A stretch of 64,000 nucleotides of DNA from CAZJYI01 sp964550025 (GCA_964550025.1 CAZJYI010000005.1:62001-126000), one strand, 5' to 3'. Numbered from the stretch's first letter, positions 17,924-26,798 are shown. A program made the numbers and translations. Notes: generated from the letters alone by a model not told the origin.

Positions 17924-19396
17924 CTACGCCCCGCGGCGCTTGGCCAGTTTGGCCAGGTCTTGCGCCGTCCTGCCGACGGAAACCCGGTTATCTTTGAACT
18001 TCCTGCCGTAGGCGAGGAGTTCCTTGGCCAGGTCGCGCGCGATTTCTCCGTATCCCGGGTCTGCGATGACGTTCTTCAGTTCATCCGGGTCCTTCTGCAT
18101 GTCGATCAGCCAGGGTGGGTCGTTCGGTGAGACGATCAGTTTGTACCGGTTCGTGAACGCGGCAAGCCAATTCGGCTTGGTGCCCGTGCCGCGGGCAAAC
18201 ACGATGTCTTTCCAGTCAGCGGGTGGCGCTGGCCGCGTGAACAGGGGTGAGGCATCCCTCCCTTCCTCCGTGCCGGCTGTCTCGACCTGCATGAGTCCGA
18301 GTATTGTCGGCAGGAAGTCGACCATGCCAAGCGCCTGCGACACGACCGTCCCGGCCTTGATTCGCTGTGGATAGTAGATGACGAAGGGGACCTTCGCGGA
18401 GGCCTCCAGCGGGACGCCCTTGTTGTGGCGGTGGTGTTCGCCGCGCAGGTCTCCGTGGTCCGAAGTGAAGATCACAACGGTGTTATCGATGAGGCTGTTC
18501 GCTCGCAGGCAGTCCAGGATTCGGCCGACATTGTCATCGATGCACTTGACCATGCCGTAGTACTGGCTCTGGCCGTAACCGCATTTCTGCGGCCTGGCCC
18601 AGCTCGGGACGCCTTCGGCGGGCTTGTCATATGTACGGGGCTTCTCGAAAGTCATGCCGTTGTACGCGGTGTCGTACGGCTTCCGAACGGTGTCCGGTCC
18701 GTGGGGATCGGGAATGCTGACCATGTAGCAAAACGGTTTGGCCTTGTTCTTCTCGATGAACGCGATCGTCTTGTCGGTGAGCCAGTCCGTGGTGAAGTTC
18801 TTTGCCGTTGCCCCGGAGACGTCGTACGAGGGTTTCTTTCCCGTATCGACCTTTGGGCCATTGGCCGTATCGGCCAGCTTCTTCCAGTGTCCGCGGTTGA
18901 ACATGTAGCGGTTGTCCTCGAAACCGAACTTCCTCTTTGGTGCCCACTGCGGTTTACCGCTTCCGTCCAGATGCCATTTCCCGGCATAGCCTGTTGCGTA
19001 TCCCGCTTCGCGGAGAATCTCCGCGAACGTGATGGTGTCGCCTTTCATGGGGACGTTGTTGGTCACAACGGGTGTATTCTGAGGATACTTGCCCGACACA
19101 AACGATGCCCTTGAAGGCGAGCAGACGGGTGTTGTGGCGTAGAACTTGGTGCAGATGGCTCCGTTCTCGGCCATCCAGTCGATGTGCGGGGTTTGGACGA
19201 CGGCGTCCTTTCCCCACATGAACGCCTGCTCCGGAGCCAGTGTCGCGCGGTAGCACCCCAGCGTTCGGAAGTTGTGCTCATCCGTATGAAAAATGAGCAG
19301 GTTCGGTCGTCGTTTTGCGGGCTTGGCTGCAAAACCTGTCCGTGCGGCGGCAAGCAGAGTCAGACCGGTGGTCTGCAGGAAATCACGTCTGTTCAT
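17924..19396 (-). CDS. Tat-exported sulfatase
   Basis: 490 residues. The start at MNRRDFLQ gives a twin-arginine signal ending near AARTGFA; nine extra upstream codons are possible. Sulfatase hallmarks: RPNLLIFHTDEHNFRTLGCY for the first metal-binding Asp, and VCSPSRASFVSGKYP containing the C-x-P-x-R signature whose Cys is converted to formylglycine. Also present are GKWHLDG, and FTSDHGDLRGEHH with the metal-binding Asp-His pair. Family S1 arylsulfatase; in PVC bacteria these remove sulfate esters from algal or mucin glycans in the periplasm. A formylglycine-generating enzyme must be encoded elsewhere. Its ATG lies inside the end of the acetyltransferase gene (14-base overlap), so the two genes are coupled. 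Confidence 0.93.
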   Translation of the reverse strand: MNRRDFLQTTGLTLLAAARTGFAAKPAKRRPNLLIFHTDEHNFRTLGCYRATLAPEQAFMWGKDAVVQTPHIDWMAENGAICTKFYATTPVCSPSRASFVSGKYPQNTPVVTNNVPMKGDTITFAEILREAGYATGYAGKWHLDGSGKPQWAPKRKFGFEDNRYMFNRGHWKKLADTANGPKVDTGKKPSYDVSGATAKNFTTDWLTDKTIAFIEKNKAKPFCYMVSIPDPHGPDTVRKPYDTAYNGMTFEKPRTYDKPAEGVPSWARPQKCGYGQSQYYGMVKCIDDNVGRILDCLRANSLIDNTVVIFTSDHGDLRGEHHRHNKGVPLEASAKVPFVIYYPQRIKAGTVVSQALGMVDFLPTILGLMQVETAGTEEGRDASPLFTRPAPPADWKDIVFARGTGTKPNWLAAFTNRYKLIVSPNDPPWLIDMQKDPDELKNVIADPGYGEIARDLAKELLAYGRKFKDNRVSVGRTAQDLAKLAKRRGA

Positions 19397-19907
19397 CGTC
19401 TCGATAGTCCTCACTTTCCTCATGTCCGAGAATCAGCTCCCAGTACCCTACATCGATCCAGCGGTCAAGTTTCCAGCCGACTTCCTTGAACTGAGCGATC
19501 TTCTCGAATCCGAGCTTCTCGTGCAGGGCGACGCTGGCCGGGTTGGGCAGGGAGGCGCCGGCGATGACGCAGTGCACGGGGCGGAGGCGCAGTGCTTCGA
19601 TCAGGGCCTCGTACAGCCGTGTGCCCAGACCGCGCCCGCGCACCGCTTCGGACAGATAGATGGCGCTCTCGACAGAGTACCGATACGAGCAGCGGCTCTT
19701 CCATCGGCTCGCGTAGGCGTAGCCGACGACCTGCTTGTTCTCGAGGAGCACCAACCACGGGTAGTCGCGAGTGACCTCGGCGATGCGGCCGCGCATCTCG
19801 TCCACCGCTACGGGTTGCTCTTCGAACGTCACGACCGTGTTCGCGACATGGTGGTTGTAGATGTCGCAGATGGATTCCGCGTCGTTGACCCTGACTTCAC
19901 GTATCAT
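19383..19907 (-). CDS. GNAT-family N-acetyltransferase, phosphinothricin-acetyltransferase-like
   Basis: 174 residues from MIREVRVNDAESICDIYNHHV, the standard opening of the Pat/YncA-type GNATs. Typical features are TFEEQP, VVGYAYAS, the acetyl-CoA pyrophosphate loop RGRGLGTRLYEALI (about residues 92-105) and GFEKIAQFKEVGWKLDRWIDV at the end. Members acetylate small amines or amino acid analogues in the cytoplasm using acetyl-CoA. The longer upstream reading frame lacks family similarity and was discarded. The 3' end overlaps the sulfatase start by 14 bases, implying one transcript, though no functional link is obvious. Confidence 0.9.
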   Translation of the reverse strand: MIREVRVNDAESICDIYNHHVANTVVTFEEQPVAVDEMRGRIAEVTRDYPWLVLLENKQVVGYAYASRWKSRCSYRYSVESAIYLSEAVRGRGLGTRLYEALIEALRLRPVHCVIAGASLPNPASVALHEKLGFEKIAQFKEVGWKLDRWIDVGYWELILGHEESEDYRDDEQT

Positions 19908-20059
19908 CTTGGAGTCCCCTCCGGTGCGAGAGACGATAGGCCTTTGCTGTATCCATTGCCAGTCCGGATGTGGTATGGACTTCAGAGCACGCCGCGGCTC
20001 GCGCCGTCCCCGGAGAGGCTTGGCGCTCGGTTGGGTGTGCAATCGTGGAGACGGTAAGA

Positions 20060-20824
20060 ATGAACGAGCGATTTGATCTGACCGGCAAGACAGCGCTGAT
20101 TACCGGTTCGAGCGGGGGGCTTGGACTGACAATAGCGGCCGGGCTGGGGGAGGCGGGGGCGCGAGTCGTGCTCAACGGGCGCAACCGGGAGAAACTGGAC
20201 AAGGCGGTGGCCTCTCTCAAGGCCCGTGGACTCTTCGCGAGGGGATGCGCATTTGACGTCGGTGACGCGGAAGGGGTGCGTGCGGGGATGCGGGAGCTCG
20301 AAGAGTGCGAGGGCGGTACCGATATCCTCGTGAACAACGCCGGCATCACGCGGCGGGGGAGTCTGCTCGAGTTGCCCGAGGACGCTTGGAACGAGGTGCT
20401 GAACACCAACCTGTCGGGGGCTTTCCTGGTGGGGCGCGAGGTGGCGCGCGGGATGGTCGAGCGGGGGTCGGGCAAGATCATCAACATCTGCTCGCTGATG
20501 AGCGAACTGGCGCGGCCGTCCACGGCCGCCTACGCCGCGGCCAAGGGTGGCCTGAAGATGCTGACGCGCGCCATGTGCGCCGAATGGGCAGGGCGGGGGA
20601 TCCAGGTCAACGGGATCGGGCCCGGCTACTTCGTCACGGAGCTGACGCAGCCGTTGGCCGACGATCCGGAGTTCGACGCGTGGATCAAGTCGCGAACGCC
20701 GGCCGGCCGATGGGGAAAGCCAGAAGACTTGATCGGCGCGGCGGTCTTCCTGGCCTCGTCGGCATCCGACTTCGTCAACGGCCAGATCCTGTACGTGGAC
20801 GGGGGGCTCAGCGCGAGCATCTAG
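20060..20824 (+). CDS. SDR-family dehydrogenase, gluconate 5-dehydrogenase-like
   Basis: 254 residues. Classical short-chain dehydrogenase: cofactor loop TGSSGGLG (residues 15-22), NNAG, catalytic Ser in NICSLMS and YAAAK (Tyr158, Lys162), and the C-terminal YVDGGLSA. The sequence, including the opening FDLTGKTALITGSSGGLG and the GRWGKPEDLIGAAVFL segment, is closest to gluconate 5-dehydrogenase / 2-deoxygluconate 3-dehydrogenase enzymes, which reduce keto-sugar acids in the cytoplasm with NAD(P)H. Exact substrate uncertain. It converges with the SGNH hydrolase gene with only 9 bases between the stops. The start at MNERFDL was chosen over an in-frame upstream extension that has no family similarity. 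Confidence 0.9.
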   Translation: MNERFDLTGKTALITGSSGGLGLTIAAGLGEAGARVVLNGRNREKLDKAVASLKARGLFARGCAFDVGDAEGVRAGMRELEECEGGTDILVNNAGITRRGSLLELPEDAWNEVLNTNLSGAFLVGREVARGMVERGSGKIINICSLMSELARPSTAAYAAAKGGLKMLTRAMCAEWAGRGIQVNGIGPGYFVTELTQPLADDPEFDAWIKSRTPAGRWGKPEDLIGAAVFLASSASDFVNGQILYVDGGLSASI

Positions 20825-20833
20825 TTGGCGGGG

Positions 20834-21619
20834 CTATCTACCCCAGCGCGCGCTGACCTCCTGTATCCAGTGGCGCGCGATGAGCTCGTGGCCTTGGGGC
20901 AGGGGATGGATACCGTCCCACATCCAGTGTGCGGGATCTACCGCCGTTGCCGCGTCATTGAAGATATCCTGCGTCTTGATGTGGACGGCATCGTAGTCGT
21001 CGGCCAGCTTTCCGACAATCGTGTTGAGCTTGTCGATCCCGTTGCGACGGAAATCCCAGGCTTCCTTCTTTGCCAGTCTGCCCACAGGCAGCACGAACGG
21101 GTCCAGTAGAACGAGCCGCAGTTCGGGGTTGGCCTTGCGGCCGGCATCGAGAAGCCCCCGGTAGTCGGTTTCCCAGGTCTCCAGGTTCACGCCTTTCGGT
21201 CCGGCGCGGCTGACGTCGTTTGTGCCGATCAGGATGCTGAGCAGATCGGGCTTCATGTCGATAGCGTCCTTCTGCCAGCGCTGCTTGAGGTTGACGACCG
21301 TGTTACCGCTGACGCCGCGATTGAAGAACTCCAGGCCGGGTTCCGGCATGTCGACGCCAAGCCGGGCGGCGATGAGGTAGACGTAACTGTGCCCGAGGTA
21401 GTGGTTGCGGTCGGCCTGGTTGCGGCCCCACTTCATGTCGGTGATGGAGTCGCCCTGGAAGAGTAGGCGACTGCCCTTCTTGAACGCGGGCAGACGGTAG
21501 GTGTAGCCATCGACACCACCCGGATTTCGTGTGGGCTCCTGAGCTCGCGCAACGGTGCCGAGGGACGCGGCGCCGGTTGCCACGGCGCTGCCCTTGAGGA
21601 ACGAACGACGGTTCATCAT
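20834..21619 (-). CDS. Tat-exported SGNH/GDSL-type esterase
   Basis: 261 residues. The start MMNRRSFLKG opens a twin-arginine signal (SAVATGAASLGTVARA) and is preceded by GGAG at a 6-base spacing. Catalytic blocks of the SGNH family: FQGDSITD with nucleophile Ser58, Gly in GVSGNTVVNL, Asn in IGTNDVSR, and DGIHPLPQGH with the Asp and His. Exported SGNH hydrolases of this length in PVC and Bacteroidota genomes are usually carbohydrate or rhamnogalacturonan acetyl esterases. A specific substrate cannot be read. It lies downstream of the Nramp-like gene on the same strand, with a strong hairpin repeat in the 178-base gap. Confidence 0.9.
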   Translation of the reverse strand: MMNRRSFLKGSAVATGAASLGTVARAQEPTRNPGGVDGYTYRLPAFKKGSRLLFQGDSITDMKWGRNQADRNHYLGHSYVYLIAARLGVDMPEPGLEFFNRGVSGNTVVNLKQRWQKDAIDMKPDLLSILIGTNDVSRAGPKGVNLETWETDYRGLLDAGRKANPELRLVLLDPFVLPVGRLAKKEAWDFRRNGIDKLNTIVGKLADDYDAVHIKTQDIFNDAATAVDPAHWMWDGIHPLPQGHELIARHWIQEVSARWGR

Positions 21620-21652
21620 AACGGTCTCCATTCTCGTTTGTTTGACGGGTGT

Positions 21653-21691
21653 GACAGGATCTACGGGATGGGTCATCCTGTAGATCCTGTC
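21653..21691. repeat. Near-perfect 18-base-arm hairpin with 9-base-period repeat
   Basis: GACAGGATCTACGGGATG (21653-21670) and CATCCTGTAGATCCTGTC (21674-21691) pair over 18 bases with one G-T wobble and a 3-base loop. The right arm continues as tandem ATCCTGTxx units with 9-base period to 21701. It sits between the Nramp-like and SGNH genes, upstream of the latter's ATG. No T-run follows, so it is not a standard terminator. Confidence 0.85.
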
Positions 21692-21797
21692 AATCCTGTC
21701 CAGTACTCCCATCAGGCTGCCGCTATGCTGCGCCGTGCTTTTCGCGGCGATTCTGCTTTCGTATTCAGGGTGCCGGTTACCATTCCCCCCGCACCCC

Positions 21798-23066
21798 TCA
21801 CCCGGCCAACCGCGACCAGATGAAGGCGATTCCGAAAACCAGGAGGAAGGCCATGCCCGCCCACGCGAGGAGATTCAGACCGCGACCGGGGCGGAAGTCG
21901 GCGGGAAATCCCGGGGCCGTGACGGCGCGGAAGTTGAGCCACGCCAGCACCGGCGCGGTGAGGAAGGCGGTGACGGCCGCGAAGTCGACCATGGCCTTGA
22001 TTCCCTTTCCGCAGTAGGACGCCAGCAGAAACGCGGCGAGCAGCAGCGCGGGAAAGACCAGGCGATTGACTGTGCGGATGCCTGCGTTCCTCGGAAAGAG
22101 CAATTCAAGGGATCCGCGGATGGTGATGGCATAGCCGTCGAAAACGGTGAGGACCGTAGAGAGCATGGTGACGAATGCGATGAACGAGACCATCCAGCGT
22201 CCCCAGTCGCCGATAACCCTGGTGTAGAGCCCGATGAGCTGCCCCGCAAACACCACGCTGCGGGCGGAGAACTCCTCTCCCGTGCCGTACATGACCAGTG
22301 CTCCGAGCAGAACGAAGGTCACGGCGAGACCGGCGCTGGAGAGGTAGCCGATGTTGAAGTCGATCAGGGCCTCCTTGAGGGTCGGGTCGTGCCGCGTCTG
22401 CTCGCGGCGTTCCTGGAGCCAGAGCGACGTGAAGGCGGAAGCGTCGATGGGCGTAGGCATCCACCCCATCAGGGCCAGCATGAAGGCGATGCCACCCGCC
22501 GTCCAGAGGCCGGGTGGGGGCAGGGTGGGTACGGCGACGGTTTGCTTGCCGAAGGCCAGTACAACCGCGGCAACGGTGATCGCCGCCAGTGCCGACATCA
22601 TCAGCTTCATGGCCCGGTCCAGCGTGGCGTAGCGTCCAACACCGAGGATCAGCGCGGTCGTGGCCAGAAGGGCCAGGTTCAGCACCATTGGGGGTACGTG
22701 CCCTCCGTCCGGCATGACTGGGCCAAGCATGCTGCCTGCCAACGCGGTCGTCACCGCTGTCAGGGCCGTTACGGCTATCACCGAACTCACCAGGATGATG
22801 GCAAGAAAGACGATCAGCGCCCAGCGGCCCTGTGCGAGGTATCCCTCGAGCAGGCTGCGCCGCGTGGCGGCCGTGTAGCGGTAGGAGAACTCGAAGGCGG
22901 GGTATTTGAAGAGGAAGACCAGCAGCACAAGGCCGATCAGCGAGAAGCCGTACTGGGCACCGGCGCGCGTGGACTGAAGCAGGTGCGACGTGCCGACTGC
23001 CGCACCGGCGTACAGAATGCCCGGGCCGATGGTCCGGATGATGCCCTGCCACTTGTCTGTCTTCAT
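21798..23066 (-). CDS. Divergent Nramp/NRAMP-related membrane transporter
   Basis: About 422 residues with roughly eleven membrane spans. The first span (GPGILYAGAAVGTSHLLQST) and spans such as YPAFEFSYRYTAATRRSLLEGY match the Nramp fold of proton-coupled divalent metal importers. However, the metal-binding DPGN motif of span 1 is replaced by AAVGTS, and the span-6 MPH motif is replaced by GWMPTPIDAS. Substrate selectivity must therefore differ from MntH; it may carry another ion, or be a relative acting on other solutes. The ATG (MKTDKW) is used; a GTG three codons upstream is an alternative. It is divergent from the sigma-factor gene and upstream of the SGNH hydrolase gene. Confidence 0.8.
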   Translation of the reverse strand: MKTDKWQGIIRTIGPGILYAGAAVGTSHLLQSTRAGAQYGFSLIGLVLLVFLFKYPAFEFSYRYTAATRRSLLEGYLAQGRWALIVFLAIILVSSVIAVTALTAVTTALAGSMLGPVMPDGGHVPPMVLNLALLATTALILGVGRYATLDRAMKLMMSALAAITVAAVVLAFGKQTVAVPTLPPPGLWTAGGIAFMLALMGWMPTPIDASAFTSLWLQERREQTRHDPTLKEALIDFNIGYLSSAGLAVTFVLLGALVMYGTGEEFSARSVVFAGQLIGLYTRVIGDWGRWMVSFIAFVTMLSTVLTVFDGYAITIRGSLELLFPRNAGIRTVNRLVFPALLLAAFLLASYCGKGIKAMVDFAAVTAFLTAPVLAWLNFRAVTAPGFPADFRPGRGLNLLAWAGMAFLLVFGIAFIWSRLAG

Positions 23067-23242
23067 TGCCACCACGGATTCTGCATTACTTCTGAATCCA
23101 CCGCAACCCGAAGTGCATGACGATCGCTTGCACCCTCACTGCGCTCGCCCAGCCGTTCACGGGAGCATCCGGAGAAATCCACACGAATGATGTACAGATT
23201 CGGGGCCGCAATACGATAGGATGATGAAAGGAGAGTACTATC

Positions 23243-23773
23243 TTGCTCAACGAATCCGACATCATACGGGTCATTCTGAGAGAACGGGTTGAGATTCTCG
23301 CCTATATCGATTCCTTCCTCTCCGATGCACATCTGGCGGAAGACTGTTTCCAGGACGTCTGCGCCGCAGCCCTGTCGAAAGCGGCGTCCTTCAATGACGG
23401 GGAGCACGTCATCCGCTGGGCGCTGCGTGTGGCCCGCAACAAGGCCGTAGACCTTGCCCGCGTGCGGAACCGTCAACCCGTTGTTCTCGATGACGCGGTG
23501 CTGGACCTCCTCGAAGATCAGTGGATCGGTTGGCGGGAGAGTCCGTCTGAGCATGTCGCCGACCGCGTGGCGGCCCTCAAGGAGTGTCTGGATTCGCTGA
23601 CCGCAAGCAGCCGGCGGGTCGTGGACCTGCGATATGTGGATGGGCTCAAGTCATCGCGAATTGCCGAGCTTCTCGGCCGAAAGGTCGAAGCGGTCTACCG
23701 TGTCCTTACCCGGGCTCACACGGCACTGCGCGTCTGCATGGAGAGCAGGCATCTGCAAACAACGATCGGATGA
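23243..23773 (+). CDS. ECF-type RNA polymerase sigma factor
   Basis: 176 residues. Region 2 (AYIDSFLSDAHLAEDCFQDVC, then ARNKAVDLARVR) and region 4 (SLTASSRRVVDLRYVDGLKSSRIAELLGRKVEAVYRVLTRAH) of a sigma-70 family factor of the planctomycete/verrucomicrobial ECF type. Region 1 and region 3 are absent as usual. The TTG start (23243) is chosen because AAGGAG lies 9 bases upstream (23228-23233) and the next Met is far inside region 2. It ends one base before the ATG of the FecR/LamG gene, so the two are a translationally coupled sigma/anti-sigma-like pair. Confidence 0.92.
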   Translation: MLNESDIIRVILRERVEILAYIDSFLSDAHLAEDCFQDVCAAALSKAASFNDGEHVIRWALRVARNKAVDLARVRNRQPVVLDDAVLDLLEDQWIGWRESPSEHVADRVAALKECLDSLTASSRRVVDLRYVDGLKSSRIAELLGRKVEAVYRVLTRAHTALRVCMESRHLQTTIG

Positions 23774-23774
23774 G

Positions 23775-25412
23775 ATGGCTATGAGAAAAGACCTGAACAC
23801 CCCCGACCCGGATCGAGACTTTGCCGAGCGAGTATTGCGTTACCAGGAGAAGAACCTGACAAGGGATGAGCTGGCCCTGCTGAACGACGAGCTCCGCGAC
23901 AGCCCCGCTCGGCGGACCGCGTTCATCCAGATCTGTGGGATGTCGCGACTGATACGCGAAACTCAGTCGCTCCCGCATGGGCGCGAATCCAGGGAACGTC
24001 GTCCCACCTCCCTTGCTCCCTTCAGGTGGCGATGGTTGGAGCACGCCGGCATCGCGGCGTTGCTGCTGTTGTGCCTGACGCTGGCCTCTCTGCTTTGGAC
24101 CGGGCTCGAGCCGGACCGCGCAGGAGGGACTGCCCCGTCTTTTGCCTCCGTGAGGGATGCCGGCGCTGTCGCCTCGCTTGTCCGTGCCGATCGTGATGTG
24201 GTATTCGCCCCGGACCACGACCTGCCGCGTACCGTCGGGGAAGCACTGCCCAAGGGGTGGGTGCGGCTCCAGCACGGAACCATTGAAGTCGCTTTCCGAA
24301 GCGGCGCCAGCGTCCACATTATTGGGCCCGCGTTGTTCGGGATTGACTCACCGATGCGGGCATTCCTGGAATACGGCCGGGTGAAGGTGCATGCCCCCGA
24401 CGAGGCGCGCGACTTCGTCATCGGAACCCCTGCCATGGATGTGGTTGACCTGGGCACCCGGTTTGAGATGGCGGTGGACCTGGATTCCAGCGAGGTCCGG
24501 GTGGATGTGATCGAGGGGCTCGTGGATTTGCACCTCGGTGGCGGAGGAGTCGCGCAGCGCATTCAACCGCTGCCGGCCGGCCAGTCCGCACGTGTGGACG
24601 CGTCGGGACGGGTTCTGGAACTCGTTGGCAGCGCACTCGACCCCACGTTGCAGTCGGCTTCCGGCCTGGTAGCACACTGGACGCTGGATCGTGTTGGAAG
24701 CGATAACCGGATCGAAGACTCTTCGGGGCATGGTCTGCACGGCGCCATCCATCAGCGGATGGCCGGCAGCGGGTTGCCGGGAAAGACCGGCGAGGCTTTG
24801 GAACTGGGCCTCGGTGACTACATTGATCTCAGCGGGCACGTCTCCACGCTTACCGGGTCCGCTGCGTTCACATTCACCTGTTGGGTGCGTGATGCGCACG
24901 ACATCGTGTTCTCGGTTTCGGATGGGACGCCGCGGGACCGCGTTCAGTTCGAACTTCACGGAGACTCGTTGCTCTACGGGTGGCAACAGCGTGGATACTT
25001 CGACCAGATCCAGGCCAGAGTGCCCGGGTGGGAAGCGGGACGGTGGTACCACCTCGCTGTCTCCATGAGTGGTAGGGCCGTGACAATCTATCGTGACGGT
25101 CGTGCCCTGGTAACGCGCTCCACGGGTACCAAGCTGAATACGAGCTCCGTAGCGCTCTCCGACCTCAACGATCCCACCCATGCCTATATCGGTGTCTTGA
25201 TCGCCAACCATGCCAACCAGAAGCAGTTCCTTTTGGGGAAGATCGATGATGTCCAATTCTACAACCGCGCGCTTGACGAACAGGCCGTGCGCTATCTGTA
25301 CGAGCATCCTGGGACCACATGGGATGCAGCGGTCACGGGGCCAGAACCGCGGAATGGCTTGCACGGAATGAAACAGATGAAACACGCGGCTCGTGCCAAT
25401 ACGGCGATGTGA
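23775..25412 (+). CDS. FecR-like membrane protein with LamG lectin domain (putative anti-sigma regulator)
   Basis: 545 residues. A cytoplasmic N-terminal helical part (about residues 1-85, with RDELALLNDELRDSP) resembles zinc-free anti-sigma domains. A single membrane span follows (HAGIAALLLLCLTLASLL, about 89-110), then a FecR domain (about 155-285; GTRFEMAVDLDSSEVRVDVIEG), then a concanavalin-like LamG domain (about 310-500; HWTLD, then FTFTCWVRD and IDDVQFYNRALDE). The layout suggests an outer-facing lectin that senses carbohydrate and an inner part that controls the adjacent sigma factor. The FecR part is typical of iron or glycan-responsive systems, but the ligand is unknown. ATG 23775 or ATG 23781 is the start. 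Confidence 0.87.
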   Translation: MAMRKDLNTPDPDRDFAERVLRYQEKNLTRDELALLNDELRDSPARRTAFIQICGMSRLIRETQSLPHGRESRERRPTSLAPFRWRWLEHAGIAALLLLCLTLASLLWTGLEPDRAGGTAPSFASVRDAGAVASLVRADRDVVFAPDHDLPRTVGEALPKGWVRLQHGTIEVAFRSGASVHIIGPALFGIDSPMRAFLEYGRVKVHAPDEARDFVIGTPAMDVVDLGTRFEMAVDLDSSEVRVDVIEGLVDLHLGGGGVAQRIQPLPAGQSARVDASGRVLELVGSALDPTLQSASGLVAHWTLDRVGSDNRIEDSSGHGLHGAIHQRMAGSGLPGKTGEALELGLGDYIDLSGHVSTLTGSAAFTFTCWVRDAHDIVFSVSDGTPRDRVQFELHGDSLLYGWQQRGYFDQIQARVPGWEAGRWYHLAVSMSGRAVTIYRDGRALVTRSTGTKLNTSSVALSDLNDPTHAYIGVLIANHANQKQFLLGKIDDVQFYNRALDEQAVRYLYEHPGTTWDAAVTGPEPRNGLHGMKQMKHAARANTAM

Positions 25413-25502
25413 GGATGAATCCAACTCGCAGGCTGAAAGACCGGCCCGGCTTGAGAGACTTGCGCCAGACGAAAGGCTATCAATGACAGCAGGAGGGGAC
25501 GG

Positions 25503-26798
25503 ATGAAGAGATCAATGAGTAGAAGGAAGTTCCTGGCTGCATCAAGTCTGGCGCTTGGCGCGCCGACGATCATCCCCGGAAGCGCCTTGGGCAGAGACGG
25601 GGCTGTTGCCCCCAGTAACCGCATTGTTGTAGGAGGAATAGGCCTGGGACGTCGGGGACGGGGTGTTGGCAAGTGGCTTATGAACACGCGCGGTACACGC
25701 ATGGTAGCGATTGCCGATGTCTGGAGAGAGCGGGGCGAGATCATCAGAACAGATGTCAATGAGCACTACGGGAATTCAGACTGCATTCTGTACCGCGATT
25801 TTGGAGACATTCTCAAGCGTGACGACATCGACGCGGTGGTCGTTGCGACCGGTGACCGTTGGCATGCGCCGATTTCCATTCTCGCGATGAGGGCCGGTAA
25901 GGACGTCTATGCTGAGAAGCCCTGCGCCTTGACTATCGACGAGAATAGGGAATTGGCTGAAGAAGCGCGTAAGACAGGACGGATCTTCCAGGGCGGCACG
26001 CAGCGCCGAGCATTTCTGAGATTCAGGTTTGCCGCCCACCTGGCCCGGGAGGGGATGCTGGGGGCAATTCACACCGTTCATGCGTCTATAACCCCGTTAA
26101 TGGCGCTCACTGAACACTTGCCAGGTGAGGACGAACCGCCCGTGGAGGAGTTCGACTGGGATCTGTGGCTTGGGCCGACGCCGCGGCGACCATATCATAG
26201 TCGATACAGGACTAACTGGGCTGCGTATTATGACTTTGCAGCTAGTGCACGTCTGCTGGATTTCGGTTCGCACACCATTGACATCTGCCAACTCGCACTG
26301 GGCAAGGACGGGACAACACCGGTGGAATTTGAAGCCGATAAGGATGGACTGACCGTGAATGCCACCTACAAAGACGGTACAAAGATGGTCATGAGCGCCT
26401 GGAAGACAAAGGGCAGATGGACCAGCGATGTTGGCCAAGGGCCTTGTCCCGTCAAAGTGGAAGGCGACAGGGGGTGGGTGGAAGTCTCCGATAGCGGAAT
26501 TCACGCGGAGCCGGTCTCGCTCCTTAAGGAGTATAACCCTTTCGTGAAGCGAGAACGCGCCAAGGAAACAGAGTGGAGCAATATGGGGAACTTCGTGCAA
26601 TGCATTCAGACGCGCGCGACACCCATATGCAACGCTGATGTTGTTCGCTCTTCGCATGTAACCGGACATGCGGGCGGGATATCCTGGTTGGTAGGCCGGA
26701 AGCTCAAGTTTGATCCGGTTAGAGAAGCGTTCATCGGTGATGATGAAGCCAATGATCTGCGGAAACGCATCAGGCGGGAGCCCTGGGGTCTTTGTTAG
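25503..26798 (+). CDS. Tat-exported Gfo/Idh/MocA oxidoreductase (copy A)
   Basis: 431 residues. The signal peptide begins MKRSMSRRKFLAASSLALGAP (twin Arg). The Rossmann loop follows (VVGGIGLGRRGRGVG), with the conserved EKPCALTIDENREL, the catalytic-face DLWLGPTPRRPYHSRYR, and GSHTIDICQLALG, a G-x-x-x-x-D helix. The family oxidises or epimerises sugars and polyols with tightly bound NAD(P). Exported Tat members are thought to carry the cofactor across the membrane folded. It lies 4 genes into the sigma-linked cluster and precedes a DUF1080 protein by 29 bases. An AGGAGGGG ribosome site precedes the ATG. By eye its DNA is less GC-rich than copy B. Confidence 0.9.
   Translation: MKRSMSRRKFLAASSLALGAPTIIPGSALGRDGAVAPSNRIVVGGIGLGRRGRGVGKWLMNTRGTRMVAIADVWRERGEIIRTDVNEHYGNSDCILYRDFGDILKRDDIDAVVVATGDRWHAPISILAMRAGKDVYAEKPCALTIDENRELAEEARKTGRIFQGGTQRRAFLRFRFAAHLAREGMLGAIHTVHASITPLMALTEHLPGEDEPPVEEFDWDLWLGPTPRRPYHSRYRTNWAAYYDFAASARLLDFGSHTIDICQLALGKDGTTPVEFEADKDGLTVNATYKDGTKMVMSAWKTKGRWTSDVGQGPCPVKVEGDRGWVEVSDSGIHAEPVSLLKEYNPFVKRERAKETEWSNMGNFVQCIQTRATPICNADVVRSSHVTGHAGGISWLVGRKLKFDPVREAFIGDDEANDLRKRIRREPWGLC

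Noticed and set aside
21735..23120. 461-residue plus-strand frame opposite the Nramp-like transporter
   Set aside because: Gly/Arg/Glu-rich noise on the antisense of a clear membrane protein.
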